Positions 27,467 through 39,448 are shown, counted from the first letter of the stretch. The stretch: 64,000 nucleotides of DNA from Pseudolysinimonas kribbensis (GCF_030161895.1 NZ_BSVB01000001.1:2356001-2420000); one strand, 5' to 3'. A program made the numbers and translations. Notes: generated by a model from the letters alone, not told the origin.

Positions 27467-28269
27467 CCCCGCCAGCCATGGCGCCGTCGTCCGCCCCGGC
27501 TCCGGCCCTCGTGGCCCGGGCTGACGGCAGCGCCCTCCGCCTCGACGGCGTGACGCGGCGTTTCGGCGGCCTCGTGGCCGTGGACGGGGTCAGCCTCGTC
27601 CTCCCGCCCGGCGGCAGGCTCGCCGTCATCGGTCCGAACGGGGCGGGCAAGACGACGCTGTTCCGGTTGATCGCCGGCGAATTCCGACCGACCTCCGGGC
27701 GGGTGCACCTGTTCGGCGAGGACGTCACCCGCACGAGCGAAAGGGCCCGCGCGAGGCGCGGCATCTCGCGCACGTTCCAGGTCTCGACCCTGTTCGAGCA
27801 GTTGACCGTCATCGAGAACGTCCTGCTGGCCGCGCAGGCGGGGAGCGCGACCAGCAGATCCTTCTGGTCACGCACCCCGCTCCGCGGCGCCCACGCCGGG
27901 CGGGCCGCCGACATGCTGGAGCGGGTCGGACTCGCGGCACGCGCCGGGGTGCGGGTCGCCGAGCTCTCGCACGGCGAGCACCGGCAGCTCGAACTCGCCG
28001 CGGCGCTGATCCACGGCCCCCGCCTGCTGCTGCTCGACGAGCCGGCTGCGGGGTTGTCGGCCGGTGAGCGGGACATGCTCCGCATCCTGCTCGGCGAGAT
28101 CCCCGACAGTGTCGGCGTCGTCCTCATCGAGCACGACATGACCCTCGCACTCGAGTTCGCCCGCGAGGTGCTGTGCCTCGACAACGGCGTGCCGCTCGCC
28201 TACGGCACTCCGGAGGAGATCCGCGCGAACCCCGCCGTGCAGGCGGTCTACCTCGGTCGGAGGGATTGA
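27463..28269 (+). CDS. livG: Branched-chain-type ABC ATPase LivG (importer 2)
   Basis: A 268-residue ATPase with Walker A GPNGAGKTT, signature LSHGEHRQLE, Walker B LLLLDEPAAG and LIEHDMTLAL. GTG start overlapping the receptor stop is preferred because such overlaps are the rule in this operon; ATG 15 bases later is possible. It carries the same Ala/Pro-rich N-terminal tail as LivG of importer 1. Confidence 0.9.
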   Translation: MTPPAMAPSSAPAPALVARADGSALRLDGVTRRFGGLVAVDGVSLVLPPGGRLAVIGPNGAGKTTLFRLIAGEFRPTSGRVHLFGEDVTRTSERARARRGISRTFQVSTLFEQLTVIENVLLAAQAGSATSRSFWSRTPLRGAHAGRAADMLERVGLAARAGVRVAELSHGEHRQLELAAALIHGPRLLLLDEPAAGLSAGERDMLRILLGEIPDSVGVVLIEHDMTLALEFAREVLCLDNGVPLAYGTPEEIRANPAVQAVYLGRRD

Positions 28270-28271
28270 TC

Positions 28272-28972
28272 ATGCTGAGGATCCGCGGTCTGCGTGTGGC
28301 CTATGGCAAGGCGCTCGTGCTCGACGGCATCGACCTCGATGTCGGAGCGGGGAGTCCGTCGCGCTCATGGGGCGCAACGGCATGGGCAAGACCACGCTCA
28401 TCCGCGCCATCAGCGGCATCCGGCCGCCGAACGTGATCGGCGGCTCCATCGAACTCGACGGCGTGGATGTCACGGGCCACGCCGCCCACCGCATCGCCCG
28501 GGCCGGCATCGGCCTCGTGCCGCAGGGGCGTCAGGTGTTCGGCAGCCTCAGCGTGCGCGAGAACCTCGCGATCGTGCCGCACGGCTCCGGGTCCGCATGG
28601 ACGATCGAGCGGGTGTTCGCCATGTTCCCCCGGCTCGAGGAGCGCACCCGCGCCGCGGCGCGCACCCTCTCGGGCGGCGAGCAGCAGATGCTCGCCATCG
28701 GGAGGGCCCTCATGACGGCGCCGAGCCTGCTCCTCATGGACGAGCCGTCCGAGGGGCTCGCGCCCGCGGTCCTGCGCGTGATCGAGGAGCGGCTGCAGGC
28801 CCTTCGCGAGTCGGGACTGGCCGTGCTGGTCGCCGAGCAGAACGTCGACCTGGCGCTCGCCCTCGGCGACCGTGTGCTCATCCTCGGAGAAGCGGGTCGC
28901 ATCGCGTGGGACGGGGTGCCCGCCGACCTCGCCGCGGATCCGCGACCCGTTCACCAGTACCTCGGGCTCTGA
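28272..28972 (+). CDS. livF: Branched-chain-type ABC ATPase LivF (importer 2; frame broken near 28352)
   Basis: About 233 residues: Walker A GRNGMGKTT, signature LSGGEQQML, Walker B LLLMDEPSEG, then LVAEQNVDLAL. One G is missing near 28352; restoring it gives DVGAGESVALMGRNG. Starts two bases after livG. Confidence 0.9.
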
Positions 28973-28999
28973 GCCCGACCATCACGGAAGGAGAACAGC

Positions 29000-30124
29000 A
29001 TGTCCGCACTCGAGGTGATCGAGCTCGACCCGGGCAAGGCCCACATGCTCCCGTACGCTCCGTCCGTCCGGGTTCCCGGCTCCGCCGAGCACCTGTTCCT
29101 CTCCGGAGCGGTCGCGGCCGACGACGAGGAGTACCCGGACGACATCGTCGAGCAGGTGCGCCGGGTGATGCGCCGGCACACGGCCGTGCTCGCCGCGAAC
29201 GGCCTCGGCTGGAGCGACGTCATCCACGTGTACGAGTTCCTGACCGACATGCGCGACACCGTGGCGGTGCACGTGACCATGGCCGAATTCTTCGACGACC
29301 CGTCGTGGAAGCCCGCCAACACCCTCATCGGGGTCGACGCGCTCGTGAAGCCGGGTGCGCGGTTCGAGCTCGACGTCATCGCGGCCCGAGCGCCGCATGA
29401 CGCGGATCCGGCCGACAGCGTGTTCTGGATGTCGGGGGCGACGGCGATCCCGCTGTACCACATGCACCCCCACATCCCGGAGGAGTGCGTGCTGCCGGAC
29501 GACATCGTCGAGCAGACCAGGCGCGTGCTCGCGACCTTCGACGAGGTCCTGGCGTTCGTCGGGCTCGGGTGGTCGGATGTCCGGCGCGGTGACCTCTTCC
29601 TGACGGATCTGCGCGACCTCGACGTCGTGCGCGCTGCCGTCGCCGCGCGCTTCGGCGACGACCCGCCGCCCCTCGGCTTCGTCGGGATCAACGCGCTCAG
29701 CGCGGCCGGCGCGAGGCTCGAGCTCGAGATCGTCGCGGGTTCGCCGGGGAACGCCGCCGGCGGTTCTCCAGCGAGGGCGGCCGGCGGCGCCGGCGCTCCG
29801 CCTGCGGTCCTGACGAGCGCGGGAGCGCCGGTCGTGTTCCTGCCCGCCGTCACGGCGACGCCCGGGCCGAACGCGGCGGGCATCGCGCCGCAGACCGATC
29901 AGACGCTCGACGGGATCGCCGCCCTGCTCGCGGAGCGCGGGCTGGAGTGGCGTGCCGTGACGAAGGCGCTCGTGGAGGTCACCGACATCCGCGACGCCGC
30001 ACACGTGGCGGCCGCGCTCGCTGCCCGCTGCGGAACGTGGAGGCCGGCTCTCACCATCGTGCAGGTCGACAACCTGCCGGTCGCCGGCGCGCGCGTACAG
30101 GTGGAGGTCGTCGCCGCGGGGTGA
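29000..30124 (+). CDS. Triple-domain Rid (YjgF/UK114) fusion protein
   Basis: A 374-residue chain made of three Rid-like units at about 1-130, 136-247 and 272-373, the last joined by a Gly/Ala-rich linker (about 248-270). Units 1 and 2 share PDDIVEQ-RRV and GLGWSDV, and each unit ends in the Rid strand (RFELDVIAA, RLELEIVAG, RVQVEVVAA). Rid proteins are normally single 125-residue chains that form trimers, so this could fold as a one-chain trimer. The catalytic Arg of enamine deaminases is Asn107, Leu225 and Leu351 in the three units, so standard RidA activity is unlikely. AAGGAG precedes the ATG. Last gene of importer operon 2. Confidence 0.8.
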   Translation: MSALEVIELDPGKAHMLPYAPSVRVPGSAEHLFLSGAVAADDEEYPDDIVEQVRRVMRRHTAVLAANGLGWSDVIHVYEFLTDMRDTVAVHVTMAEFFDDPSWKPANTLIGVDALVKPGARFELDVIAARAPHDADPADSVFWMSGATAIPLYHMHPHIPEECVLPDDIVEQTRRVLATFDEVLAFVGLGWSDVRRGDLFLTDLRDLDVVRAAVAARFGDDPPPLGFVGINALSAAGARLELEIVAGSPGNAAGGSPARAAGGAGAPPAVLTSAGAPVVFLPAVTATPGPNAAGIAPQTDQTLDGIAALLAERGLEWRAVTKALVEVTDIRDAAHVAAALAARCGTWRPALTIVQVDNLPVAGARVQVEVVAAG

Positions 30125-30134
30125 CCCGACGTGC

Positions 30135-30164
30135 GAGAGGCCCCGGGATGCTCCGGGGCCTCTC
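30135..30164. terminator. Bidirectional terminator hairpin
   Basis: GAGAGGCCCCGG and CCGGGGCCTCTC give a perfect 12-bp stem around GATGCT. It lies between the converging triple-Rid and msmK genes and can end both transcripts. Confidence 0.8.
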
Positions 30165-30184
30165 GGCGGTCGTGGTGACGCTGC

Positions 30185-31290
<1,106 letters not shown>

Positions 31291-31503
31291 GGGGGTGTGT
31301 TCTCCTTCACCGGCAGGTACGTGCCGGACGATCCGTAGTGAATGGAAGCGCGGCCGACGTCGCCGACGGCCACCGGGTCATCATGCCACAGGTCGTTCGG
31401 ACCCTCATGGTCGGGTAGGCTCCCAGGCTCGGCACCTAGCATCGTCGCGGCCTCCCACCGCAGGGCCCGACCCGAACCCGAAACGCAGTCAGAACGAGAA
31501 TCG

Positions 31504-32423
31504 ATGAGTGACCCCGCGGCCCCGTCCGACGCGCGCCAGGCGGCGCGTGAGCGGGCGCGAGCGCTGCGGGAGCAGCACCGCAAGCAGGATCGCCGGCGGC
31601 GGCTGATCGTGACCGGCAGCATCGTGCTCGGCACGGTGCTCATCCTCGCGATCGTGGCCACCGTGCTGGTCTCGCTGAGCCGGCCCACCGCCCGCGGTCC
31701 GCTCAACATGATCAGCGACGGCGTCAAGATCGGCGCGGGCCTGAAGGCGGAGCCGACCGCGGCGCTCCAGCCCGGCGAGCAGCCGGTCGCCTCCAAGAAG
31801 AACCCCCGCACGGTGCTCGACATCAAGATCTACGTCGACTACCTCTGTCAGGACTGCGGCGCGTTCATGCGCACCAACGACACCCGGCTGCGGGCGTTCA
31901 CGAAGTCCGGGGCGGCGACCGTCGAGATCCACCCGATCGCGATCCTGACGTCCAAGTCGGATGGGACCCAGTACTCGCTGCGGGCGGCGAACGCAGCGGC
32001 GTGCGTGGCCGAGCTCTCCCCGACCACTTCTTCGACTTCAATGTCGCGCTCTTCCGGCGTCAACCCAAGGAGAGCAGTCCCGGGCTCACGACGGCCCAGC
32101 TGCTGAAACGCGCGGACCAGGCGGGGGTCGATCACCTCTCCGAGGTGCGCACGTGCGTGCAGAACGTCCGCTTCCGGTCGTGGGTCCAGTCCGCCACCAC
32201 CCGGGCGTTGAGCGGTCCGCTGCCCGGGGTGAACCTGCCCTCGATCAAGCAGACGCCGACGATCCTGGTCAACGGCAAGCAGTTCGTCTACGGCCGCAAC
32301 CTCGACGCGCAGGACTTCACCGCGTTCATGCAGGAGGTCGCGGGCGACGAGTTCAGCCCGTCGCCGACCCCGACGCCGAGCCCGTCGGGCAGCGCCGGGG
32401 CCTCGAGCTCGCCGACGCCGTAG
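31504..32423 (+). CDS. Membrane-anchored DsbA-like thioredoxin-fold protein (frame broken near 32018)
   Basis: About 306 residues: basic cytoplasmic N-terminus, one transmembrane helix (LIVTGSIVLGTVLILAIVA), then a Thioredoxin_4/DsbA-type domain outside the membrane with the redox pair in DYLCQDCGAF. The cis-Pro segment is KQTPTILVNGK. It ends with a Ser/Pro/Thr tail. One C is missing near 32018 (VAELSPDHFFDFNVALF restored). Likely role is disulfide formation or repair in exported proteins. The 213 bases upstream hold the divergent promoters with msmK; no other gene is visible there. Confidence 0.82.
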
Positions 32424-32437
32424 GCTGACGCCGCCCC

Positions 32438-32511
32438 GCCTCCTTAGCTCAGCTGGCCAGAGCAGCCGCCTTGTAAGCGGCAGGTCGTCGGTTCGAATCC
32501 GACAGGAGGCT
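32438..32511 (+). tRNA. tRNA-Thr (anticodon TGT)
   Basis: Full cloverleaf: acceptor GCCTCCT pairs with AGGAGGC, D arm AGCTCAGCTGGCCAGAGCA, anticodon stem GCCGC/GCGGC enclosing loop CTTGTAA, T arm GTCGGTTCGAATCCGAC. Discriminator base T; CCA is not encoded. Reads ACA codons. Confidence 0.95.
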
Positions 32512-32515
32512 CTCC

Positions 32516-32735
32516 GTTAGCCTTGCGCGGGCCGCCGCTCCTGCGGCGCGCCCGCTCCGCCGGCCGCGTGCGAGCGCCCGGCTTCGCTGGGTTAGCCTTG
32601 CGCGCCGCCGCTCCTGCGGCGCGCCCGCTCCGCCGGCCGCGCGCGAGCGCCCGGCTTCGCTGGGTTAGCCTTGCGCGCCGCCGCTCCTGCGGCGCGCCCG
32701 CTCCGCCGGCCGCGCGCGGGCGCCGGGCCCGCGCG
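32516..32735. repeat. Three tandem GC-rich repeats of about 73-75 bases
   Basis: Copies begin at 32516, 32591 and 32664, each with GTTAGCCTTGCGCG, then GCCGCTCCTGCGGC (a small hairpin), GCCCGCTCCGCCGGCC and a GCGAGCGCCCGGCTTCGC end. Copies 1 and 2 differ by a two-base insertion and one substitution; copy 3 diverges at its end into a stronger hairpin. They start 5 bases after tRNA-Thr. Confidence 0.85.
32714..32734. terminator. Hairpin closing the repeat block
   Basis: GCGCGGGC and GCCCGCGC pair perfectly over 8 bp around GCCGG, 6 bases from the stop of the converging nitroreductase gene. Probable shared terminator. Confidence 0.5.
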
Positions 32736-32739
32736 AGGG

Positions 32740-33290
32740 TCAGAGGGTCGTGAGCATCGTCTTCGCGTGGATCGGCTTGCGCCGCCCGCGCTTGTCGCGG
32801 TCGCGTCCGCCGACGTAGAGCCAGCCCAGCAGTCGTTCCCCGGGTGCGAGTTCGTGCATCCGGGCCACCGGCTCGCTGCGGGTCTGCAGTCCGGTGCGCC
32901 ACATGACCCCCAGCCGGCCTCGTCGAGCACGAGGCTCAGTGCGTGGGCCACGCCGGCGGCGACGGCCTCCTGCTCCCACTCGGGCACCTTGATGCTCGGC
33001 CGCGGGCTCACGACGATCGCGAGCAGCAGAGGCGCGCGCAGCGGCTTGGCGGCGAGCTTCTCGGCGGCATGTCCCTCGAGGCCGGCCGCCTCGGCCATGG
33101 CCGCGCCGAGCCGATCCCGGGCGTGGCCGCGCAGCGCGATGATCCGCCAGGGGCGCAGGCCCGAGTGGTCGGCCACGGAGCCGGCCGCCTCGATCAGGGG
33201 CAGGAGAGCGCGCGAGGTGGGCGCCGCGTCGCTGACCTTGGACTGCGACCGTCTCCGGCGCAGGGCCTCGGCGACCGGCCCCGTGCTCAC
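32740..33290 (-). CDS. Nitroreductase-family protein (frame broken near 32908)
   Basis: About 183 residues with nitroreductase landmarks: ADHSGLRPWRIIALRG (flavin-contact region), LLLAIVVSP, AAGVAHALSLVLDEAGWG, and a C-terminal GWLYVGGRDRDKRGRRKP. FMN-dependent reduction of nitro compounds, quinones or, as in HdhA/BluB-like relatives, other electrophiles is expected. One G is missing near 32908 (DEAGWGVMWRTGL restored). GTG start overlaps the msrB stop, so the pair is co-translated. Confidence 0.78.
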
Positions 33291-33721
33291 GCGGTGGGCT
33301 CGTCCGCGGCGAAGCCGAGCGCCAGGGAGTTCATGCAGTAGCGCAGGCCCGTCGGCGTGCCGAATCCGTCGTCGAAGACGTGACCCAGGTGGGATCCGCA
33401 CGTCGCGCAGCGCACCTCGGTGCGCACGACGCCGAGCGAGCGGTCCTCGAGCAGCTCCACGGCATCCGGGTTCACCGAGTCGTAGAAGCTCGGCCAGCCG
33501 CAGCCGGAGTCGAACTTGGTGCCGCTCTTGAACAGTTCCGCCCCGCAGGCGGCGCAGGTGTAGAGGCCGGCTCGGTGCTCGTCGAGCAGCTCGCCGGTCC
33601 ATGCGCGCTCCGTCGCGGCGTGCCGGAGCACCTCGTAGCGCTCCGGATCGAGCTGTTCGCGCCACTCGGCGTCGGTCTTCTCGACCTGATGCCCGGTGGT
33701 GGTCGTGTCGTCGATGGCCAT
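33287..33721 (-). CDS. msrB: Peptide-methionine (R)-S-oxide reductase MsrB
   Basis: A 144-residue SelR-fold enzyme. Two zinc CxxC pairs are visible (CAACGAELF and CATCGSHLGH), with GCGWPSFYD and the catalytic Cys in LRYCMN. It repairs the R form of oxidised methionine using thioredoxin. ATG chosen because GGAGGG is 5 bases upstream; an earlier ATG 12 bases up lacks one. Coupled to the nitroreductase gene, suggesting a small oxidative-stress unit. Confidence 0.93.
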   Translation of the reverse strand: MAIDDTTTTGHQVEKTDAEWREQLDPERYEVLRHAATERAWTGELLDEHRAGLYTCAACGAELFKSGTKFDSGCGWPSFYDSVNPDAVELLEDRSLGVVRTEVRCATCGSHLGHVFDDGFGTPTGLRYCMNSLALGFAADEPTA

Positions 33722-33829
33722 GCGGCCCTCCATTCGTGCGTCGTCTTCATTCAACCGCTCCTGCGGTCGAATCGTTCCCACCCGGCGAGGCTGCGGCTGC
33801 GCAGCGCTGCCCCGGCCTAGCATCGCGCC

Positions 33830-34138
33830 ATGCCCGCCGAACCGCAGCGCGCGCCCGTGCAGGGTGACGAGCAGGGTCTCGACGAGCGGGGGCTCCGGAT
33901 GCTCGACTTCGAGGCGCGCTGGAGCGGTCGCCTCGGCGCGAAGGAGGCGGCGATCCGCGAGGAGTTCGGCCTCAGCGCCGCCCGCTACTATCAGGTGCTC
34001 GACGCGCTGCTGGACTCACCGGTGGCGCTGCGCCGTGACCCGATCCTCGTCCGCCGCCTGCAGCGGCTGCGCGACACCCGGGTCAGGGCTCGAGCCGCGC
34101 GGACCTTCCGTGTCGACCACCGCGAGGACACCACCTAG
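33830..34138 (+). CDS. DUF3263 family protein
   Basis: A 102-residue actinobacterial protein with the DUF3263 core: RMLDFEARWSGRLGAKEAAIREEFGLS, then ARYYQVLDALLDSPVAL and VRRLQRLRDTR. The helix pattern suggests a small DNA-binding fold, but no function is known. It sits just before the LytR_C gene, the usual neighbour in this phylum, and is divergent from msrB. Confidence 0.85.
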   Translation: MPAEPQRAPVQGDEQGLDERGLRMLDFEARWSGRLGAKEAAIREEFGLSAARYYQVLDALLDSPVALRRDPILVRRLQRLRDTRVRARAARTFRVDHREDTT

Positions 34139-34142
34139 GCAG

Positions 34143-34714
34143 ATGGCCAGCTTTCCCCGAGACCAGTTCGACGATGTGCCGGACGGCGACGGCCGGGTCG
34201 GCGCGCATCGTGCGCCCGCTCGCCGAGGCCGGGGCTGGATCGCGTTCGCCTGGGCGGCGCTGGCCACGGGGGTGCTCGTGATCGTCGGGCTGTTCGTGCT
34301 CTCTCGGATCGACCCGTCGTTCGAGCTGCCGAGCCTGCCGCTGGTCGGTGGCAACGGGGAAGCCCGTCGGCGAGCGCCTCGGCCACGCCGACCGAGGCGC
34401 CGGTCGCCGAGCCGAGCGATGTGCCGAGCGATGTCGCAGCCGCCCTCACGATCTCGGTGCTCAACGGCACGCCCGACGCGCAGCTCGACGACAAGGCGGG
34501 TGCCGCGATCAAGGCCGCGGGATGGCCGGTGCCGACGCTCGCCGACGCGTCGAGCGAGAGCATCAAGACGACGGTCGTGTATTACTCCGACGCGCAGTAC
34601 GAAGGCATCTCGCGCGGTGTCGCCAAGGCGCTCGGCACGAGCCAGGTGCAGTTGAGCGACGCGTTCCCCGGCGCGAAGGTCACCGTCGTGCTGGGCTCGG
34701 ACTACAAGGGCTGA
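34143..34714 (+). CDS. LytR C-terminal (LytR_C) domain membrane protein (frame broken near 34366)
   Basis: About 190 residues: cytoplasmic N-terminus, one transmembrane helix ([21 protein letters not shown]), a Ser/Ala/Pro linker and an extracytoplasmic LytR_C domain ([42 protein letters not shown]). One G is missing near 34366. Such proteins accompany cell-wall ligases but their own role is unknown. Starts four bases after DUF3263. Confidence 0.82.
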
Positions 34715-36488
<1,774 letters not shown>

Positions 36489-36501
36489 TCCGACCCGCAG
36501 C

Positions 36502-36549
36502 AACGCCGAACGGGCGGTTCCTCTTTTCGAGGGCCGCCCGTTCGGCGTT
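36502..36549 (+). terminator. groEL terminator
   Basis: AACGCCGAACGGGCGG and CCGCCCGTTCGGCGTT form a perfect 16-bp stem around a 16-base loop that itself contains CCTC/GAGG. It begins 14 bases after the groEL stop. Confidence 0.9.
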
Positions 36550-36576
36550 CTGCCCGCTGCGTTCCGCGTCGATGAC

Positions 36577-36867
36577 CTACCGCGCGAAGAGCGCGGTGTT
36601 CTGCACCTCGGCGTCGGCGTAGAGCTGCGCCGCGCGGCCGAGCGCCGTGTTGATATGCCCGAGACTCTCCTCGACCCGTGCCTGCGTCGCCCGCCAGTCG
36701 GCCACGACGCCCTGGAAGGCCGAGGCGGCCGATCCGGTCCACGACGACTGCAGGTCGACGAGCTGGGCGTTCAGCCCGGCCACCTCGCCCTGGATGCGAC
36801 CCATCGCCGCCTGCGCCCGCGCGGTCGCCGCGGCGACCGCCTCACTGTCCACCTGGTATCGCGTCAT
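36577..36867 (-). CDS. WXG100-family (ESAT-6-like) protein
   Basis: A 96-residue helical hairpin protein with the defining SSWTGSA at about residues 42-48 and long Ala/Gln-rich helices on both sides. Family members are substrates of type VII (ESX/Yuk) secretion. No secretion ATPase or partner is encoded nearby, so this is an orphan. Stand-alone start ATG; convergent with groEL. Confidence 0.9.
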   Translation of the reverse strand: MTRYQVDSEAVAAATARAQAAMGRIQGEVAGLNAQLVDLQSSWTGSAASAFQGVVADWRATQARVEESLGHINTALGRAAQLYADAEVQNTALFAR

Positions 36868-36973
36868 GCCGATCACGCTAGGGACGGCGCATCCGTCGCG
36901 GGATCGTGATGCGCCCATCCCGGGACGACGCCCGCGGTGGGGTGCTGGGGAGGAGCGGCTCGCCGAGCGCCCA

Positions 36974-37021
36974 CGTTCGCATCAATCCGGCGCGTTCGAG
37001 TGCGCCCATGTGATGCGAACG
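36974..37021. terminator. Long stem-loop downstream of the histidine kinase gene
   Basis: CGTTCGCATCA pairs with TGATGCGAACG (11 bp). Inside, after a 4/4 internal loop, GGCGC pairs with GCGCC around an 8-base loop. Probably terminates the leftward two-component operon. Confidence 0.6.
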
Positions 37022-37026
37022 CAGGC

Positions 37027-37058
37027 GGTCGAAGCCTGCGCGGGTCGAAGCCTGCGCG
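37027..37058. repeat. Perfect 16-base tandem duplication
   Basis: GGTCGAAGCCTGCGCG occurs twice without a gap, between the kinase stop and the stem-loop. Confidence 0.85.
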
Positions 37059-37074
37059 GTCGGGCCGGCGGGCG

Positions 37075-38746
37075 TCAGACCGCCGCGTCGGCGGGGTCGC
37101 GGCCGGCGTCTCCGGCCGGTACAGCGGGAGCGAGACCCGGAAGGTCGATCCGCCTCCGGGCGTCTCCAGCACCTCGACGACGCCCCCGTGGTTCTGCACG
37201 ATGCCCGCGACGATGGCCAGGCCGAGCCCGCTGCCGCCGGTGTCGCGGGTGCGGGAGGTGTCGGCGCGCCAGAACCGCTGGAAGATCTTCTCGCGCAGCT
37301 GCGGCGGGATGCCCTCGCCGTGGTCGACGACGGCGATCTGTCCGTACCCGCCCGCGCGGTCCACTCCCACCGCCAGCTGGATCGGGCTGTCAGAGGGGTG
37401 AACCGCATCGCATTGCCCATGAGGTTGGTGACGACCTGGCGCACCTTGTTCTCGTCCGCGAGAACGACCGGCCCGATCTCGGGCAGGGGCGGCGCCGGCG
37501 GCACCGTATCGGCATCCGCGGGGGTGTCGCCCGACCGCCCGCGTCGGCGTAGCCGCCGTGCCACGGCGTCGGCCAGACGGATCGAACCGGTGACCGTGGC
37601 CACCGTGGCGCTCCGCACGCGACCGCCCCCGACGGCCTGGGCCGGCACGACGTCGTCGCGTGACTCGTCGGTCGGCGTCAGCTCCTCGGCTTGCGGGAGG
37701 ACGACGGTGATGCGCCGGTCGGGCGACGACGCCGACGCATCGAGGGCGGCATCCTGGGCGATCGGCAGCAGGTCCAGGGGCGCGAGTGCGAGCGGCCGTG
37801 CCTCGTCGAGCCGGGCGAGTTCGAGCAGGTCCTCGACGAGTCCGCTCATGCGGATCGCCTCGCGCTCGATGCGGTCCATCGCCTGGGCGACGTCCTCGGG
37901 CTTCTGGATCGCGCCCATCCGGTACAGCTCGGCGTAGCCGCGCAGCGAGACCAGGGGCGTGCGCAGCTCGTGCGAGGCGTCGCCGACGAAGCGGCGCATC
38001 TGCTGCACGGTGCGCTCGCGGTCGGCGAAGGCGCGGTCGATGCGCGCGAGCATCGCGTTGAGGGATCGGTTGAGCCGGCCGACCTCGGTGTTGGGCGTCG
38101 CGCCGCCGAGGCGCTGGCTGTAGTCGCCGGCGGCGAAGCGGGCCGCCGTCTTCTCGACGTCGCGCAGCGGCGCGAAGGTGGAGGTCACGAGCAGCTGCGT
38201 CGTCGCCGCGCCGAACACCACGACCGCGAGCGCGAACCCGAAGAAGATCAGGATGAACCGCGCGATCGTCTGATCCGTCGCCGCGAGGTTGACGCCGAGC
38301 ACGACGGAGTAGACGACGTGATCCTGGGTCTGCACCGGGATCGCGACGACGCGCCAGCTGCTGCCGTGCGTGCCCGGCACGGTCGTCGCACCGTGGTTGA
38401 GCGCGGCGACGCGGTGGATGTCGAGCCCGTGCAGGTCGGGCTGCTCCTCGGATGACGGCAGATTGCTGCAGAACTGCTCGCCCCCGGAGGTGACGATCGC
38501 CTCGAGGAAACCGCTCGTGCCGTAATCGAGGGAGCATTCGAGATTGGTGCCGTCGGCCAGCCCCGCCGCGATCTGGGCGACCTTCTGGTCCTGCACGTCG
38601 AGCAGGTAGCTGCGCAGCACGGTCGTCGTGCCGGCGCCGGCGACGGCCAGCCCGAAGGTCAGCAGCAGGACGGTGACGGCGGTGATCTTCGCGCGGAGCG
38701 AGATCCCGTTCCACCACCGGTCGAATGCGGCGTGCGCTGTGGCCAC
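37075..38746 (-). CDS. Sensor histidine kinase (frame broken near 37390 and 37112)
   Basis: About 557 residues. Two membrane helices (near 20-40 and 180-200) enclose an extracytoplasmic sensor loop; then HAMP, H-box VGDASHELRTPLVSL, N-box NLMGNAMRF and G-boxes GSGLGLAIV. A long low-complexity insert precedes the N-box. One C is missing near 37390 (FTPSDSPIQLAV). A second lost G near 37112 gives the stop used here (LYRPGDAGRDPADAAV); without it the frame would run on to 36873. GTG start nine bases after the response regulator stop. Signal unknown. Confidence 0.85.
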
Positions 38747-38755
38747 CGCCGGACT

Positions 38756-39448
38756 CTACGCGCGGGCGGTCTTGAGCATGTACCCGAAGCCGCGCTTGGT
38801 CTGGATCATCGGCTCGCTCGAGTGCTGGTCGAGCTTGCGGCGCAGGTACGAGATGTAGCTCTCGACGATGCCGGCGTCGCCGTTGAAGTCGTACTCCCAG
38901 ACGTGGTCGAGGATCTGCGCCTTCGACAGCACGCGGTTCGGGTTGAGCATGAGGTAGCGCAGCAGCTTGAACTCGGTGGGGGAGAGCTCGACCTGCTGGT
39001 CGCCGACCGAGACCTCGTGGGTGTCCTGGTCCATGGTGAGGTCGCCGGCCCGGATGATCGCGTCCTCCTCGTCGTGCATCGTGCGGCGCAGGATCGCCTT
39101 GATGCGCGCGACGATCTCGTCGAGCGAGAACGGCTTGGTCACGTAGTCGTCGCCGCCGACGGTGAGGCCGGTGATCTTGTCCTCGGTGTCGTCCTTGGCG
39201 GTGAGGAACAGGATCGGCGCCGTGTAGCCGGATGCCCGCAGCCGCTTGGTCACGCCGAACCCGTTCATGTCGGGGAGCATGACGTCGAGGATGATGAGGT
39301 CGGGCTCCTCCTCGAGGACCGCCGAGATGGCCTGGGCGCCGTTGCCGACGGCGCGCACGGCGAAGCCGGCGAAGCGCAGACTCGTGGTCAGCAGGTCGCG
39401 GATGTTGGGCTCGTCATCGACGATGAGGATCTTGGGTCCGTCGCTCAT
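38756..39448 (-). CDS. OmpR-family response regulator
   Basis: A 230-residue regulator: receiver domain with acidic pair in ILIVDDEPN, phosphorylated Asp in LIILDVMLPDMNG, conserved Thr/Lys (FLTAKDD, VTKPFSLDE), then a winged-helix domain (LSPTEFKLLRYLMLNPNRVLSK, ESYISYLRRKLD, GFGYML). Partner of the kinase encoded just downstream. Intact. Confidence 0.93.
   Translation of the reverse strand: MSDGPKILIVDDEPNIRDLLTTSLRFAGFAVRAVGNGAQAISAVLEEEPDLIILDVMLPDMNGFGVTKRLRASGYTAPILFLTAKDDTEDKITGLTVGGDDYVTKPFSLDEIVARIKAILRRTMHDEEDAIIRAGDLTMDQDTHEVSVGDQQVELSPTEFKLLRYLMLNPNRVLSKAQILDHVWEYDFNGDAGIVESYISYLRRKLDQHSSEPMIQTKRGFGYMLKTARA

Noticed and set aside
32438..32735. tRNA-Thr as an integration site (att) for a mobile element
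   Set aside because: No second copy of the tRNA 3' end, no integrase and no foreign genes follow.
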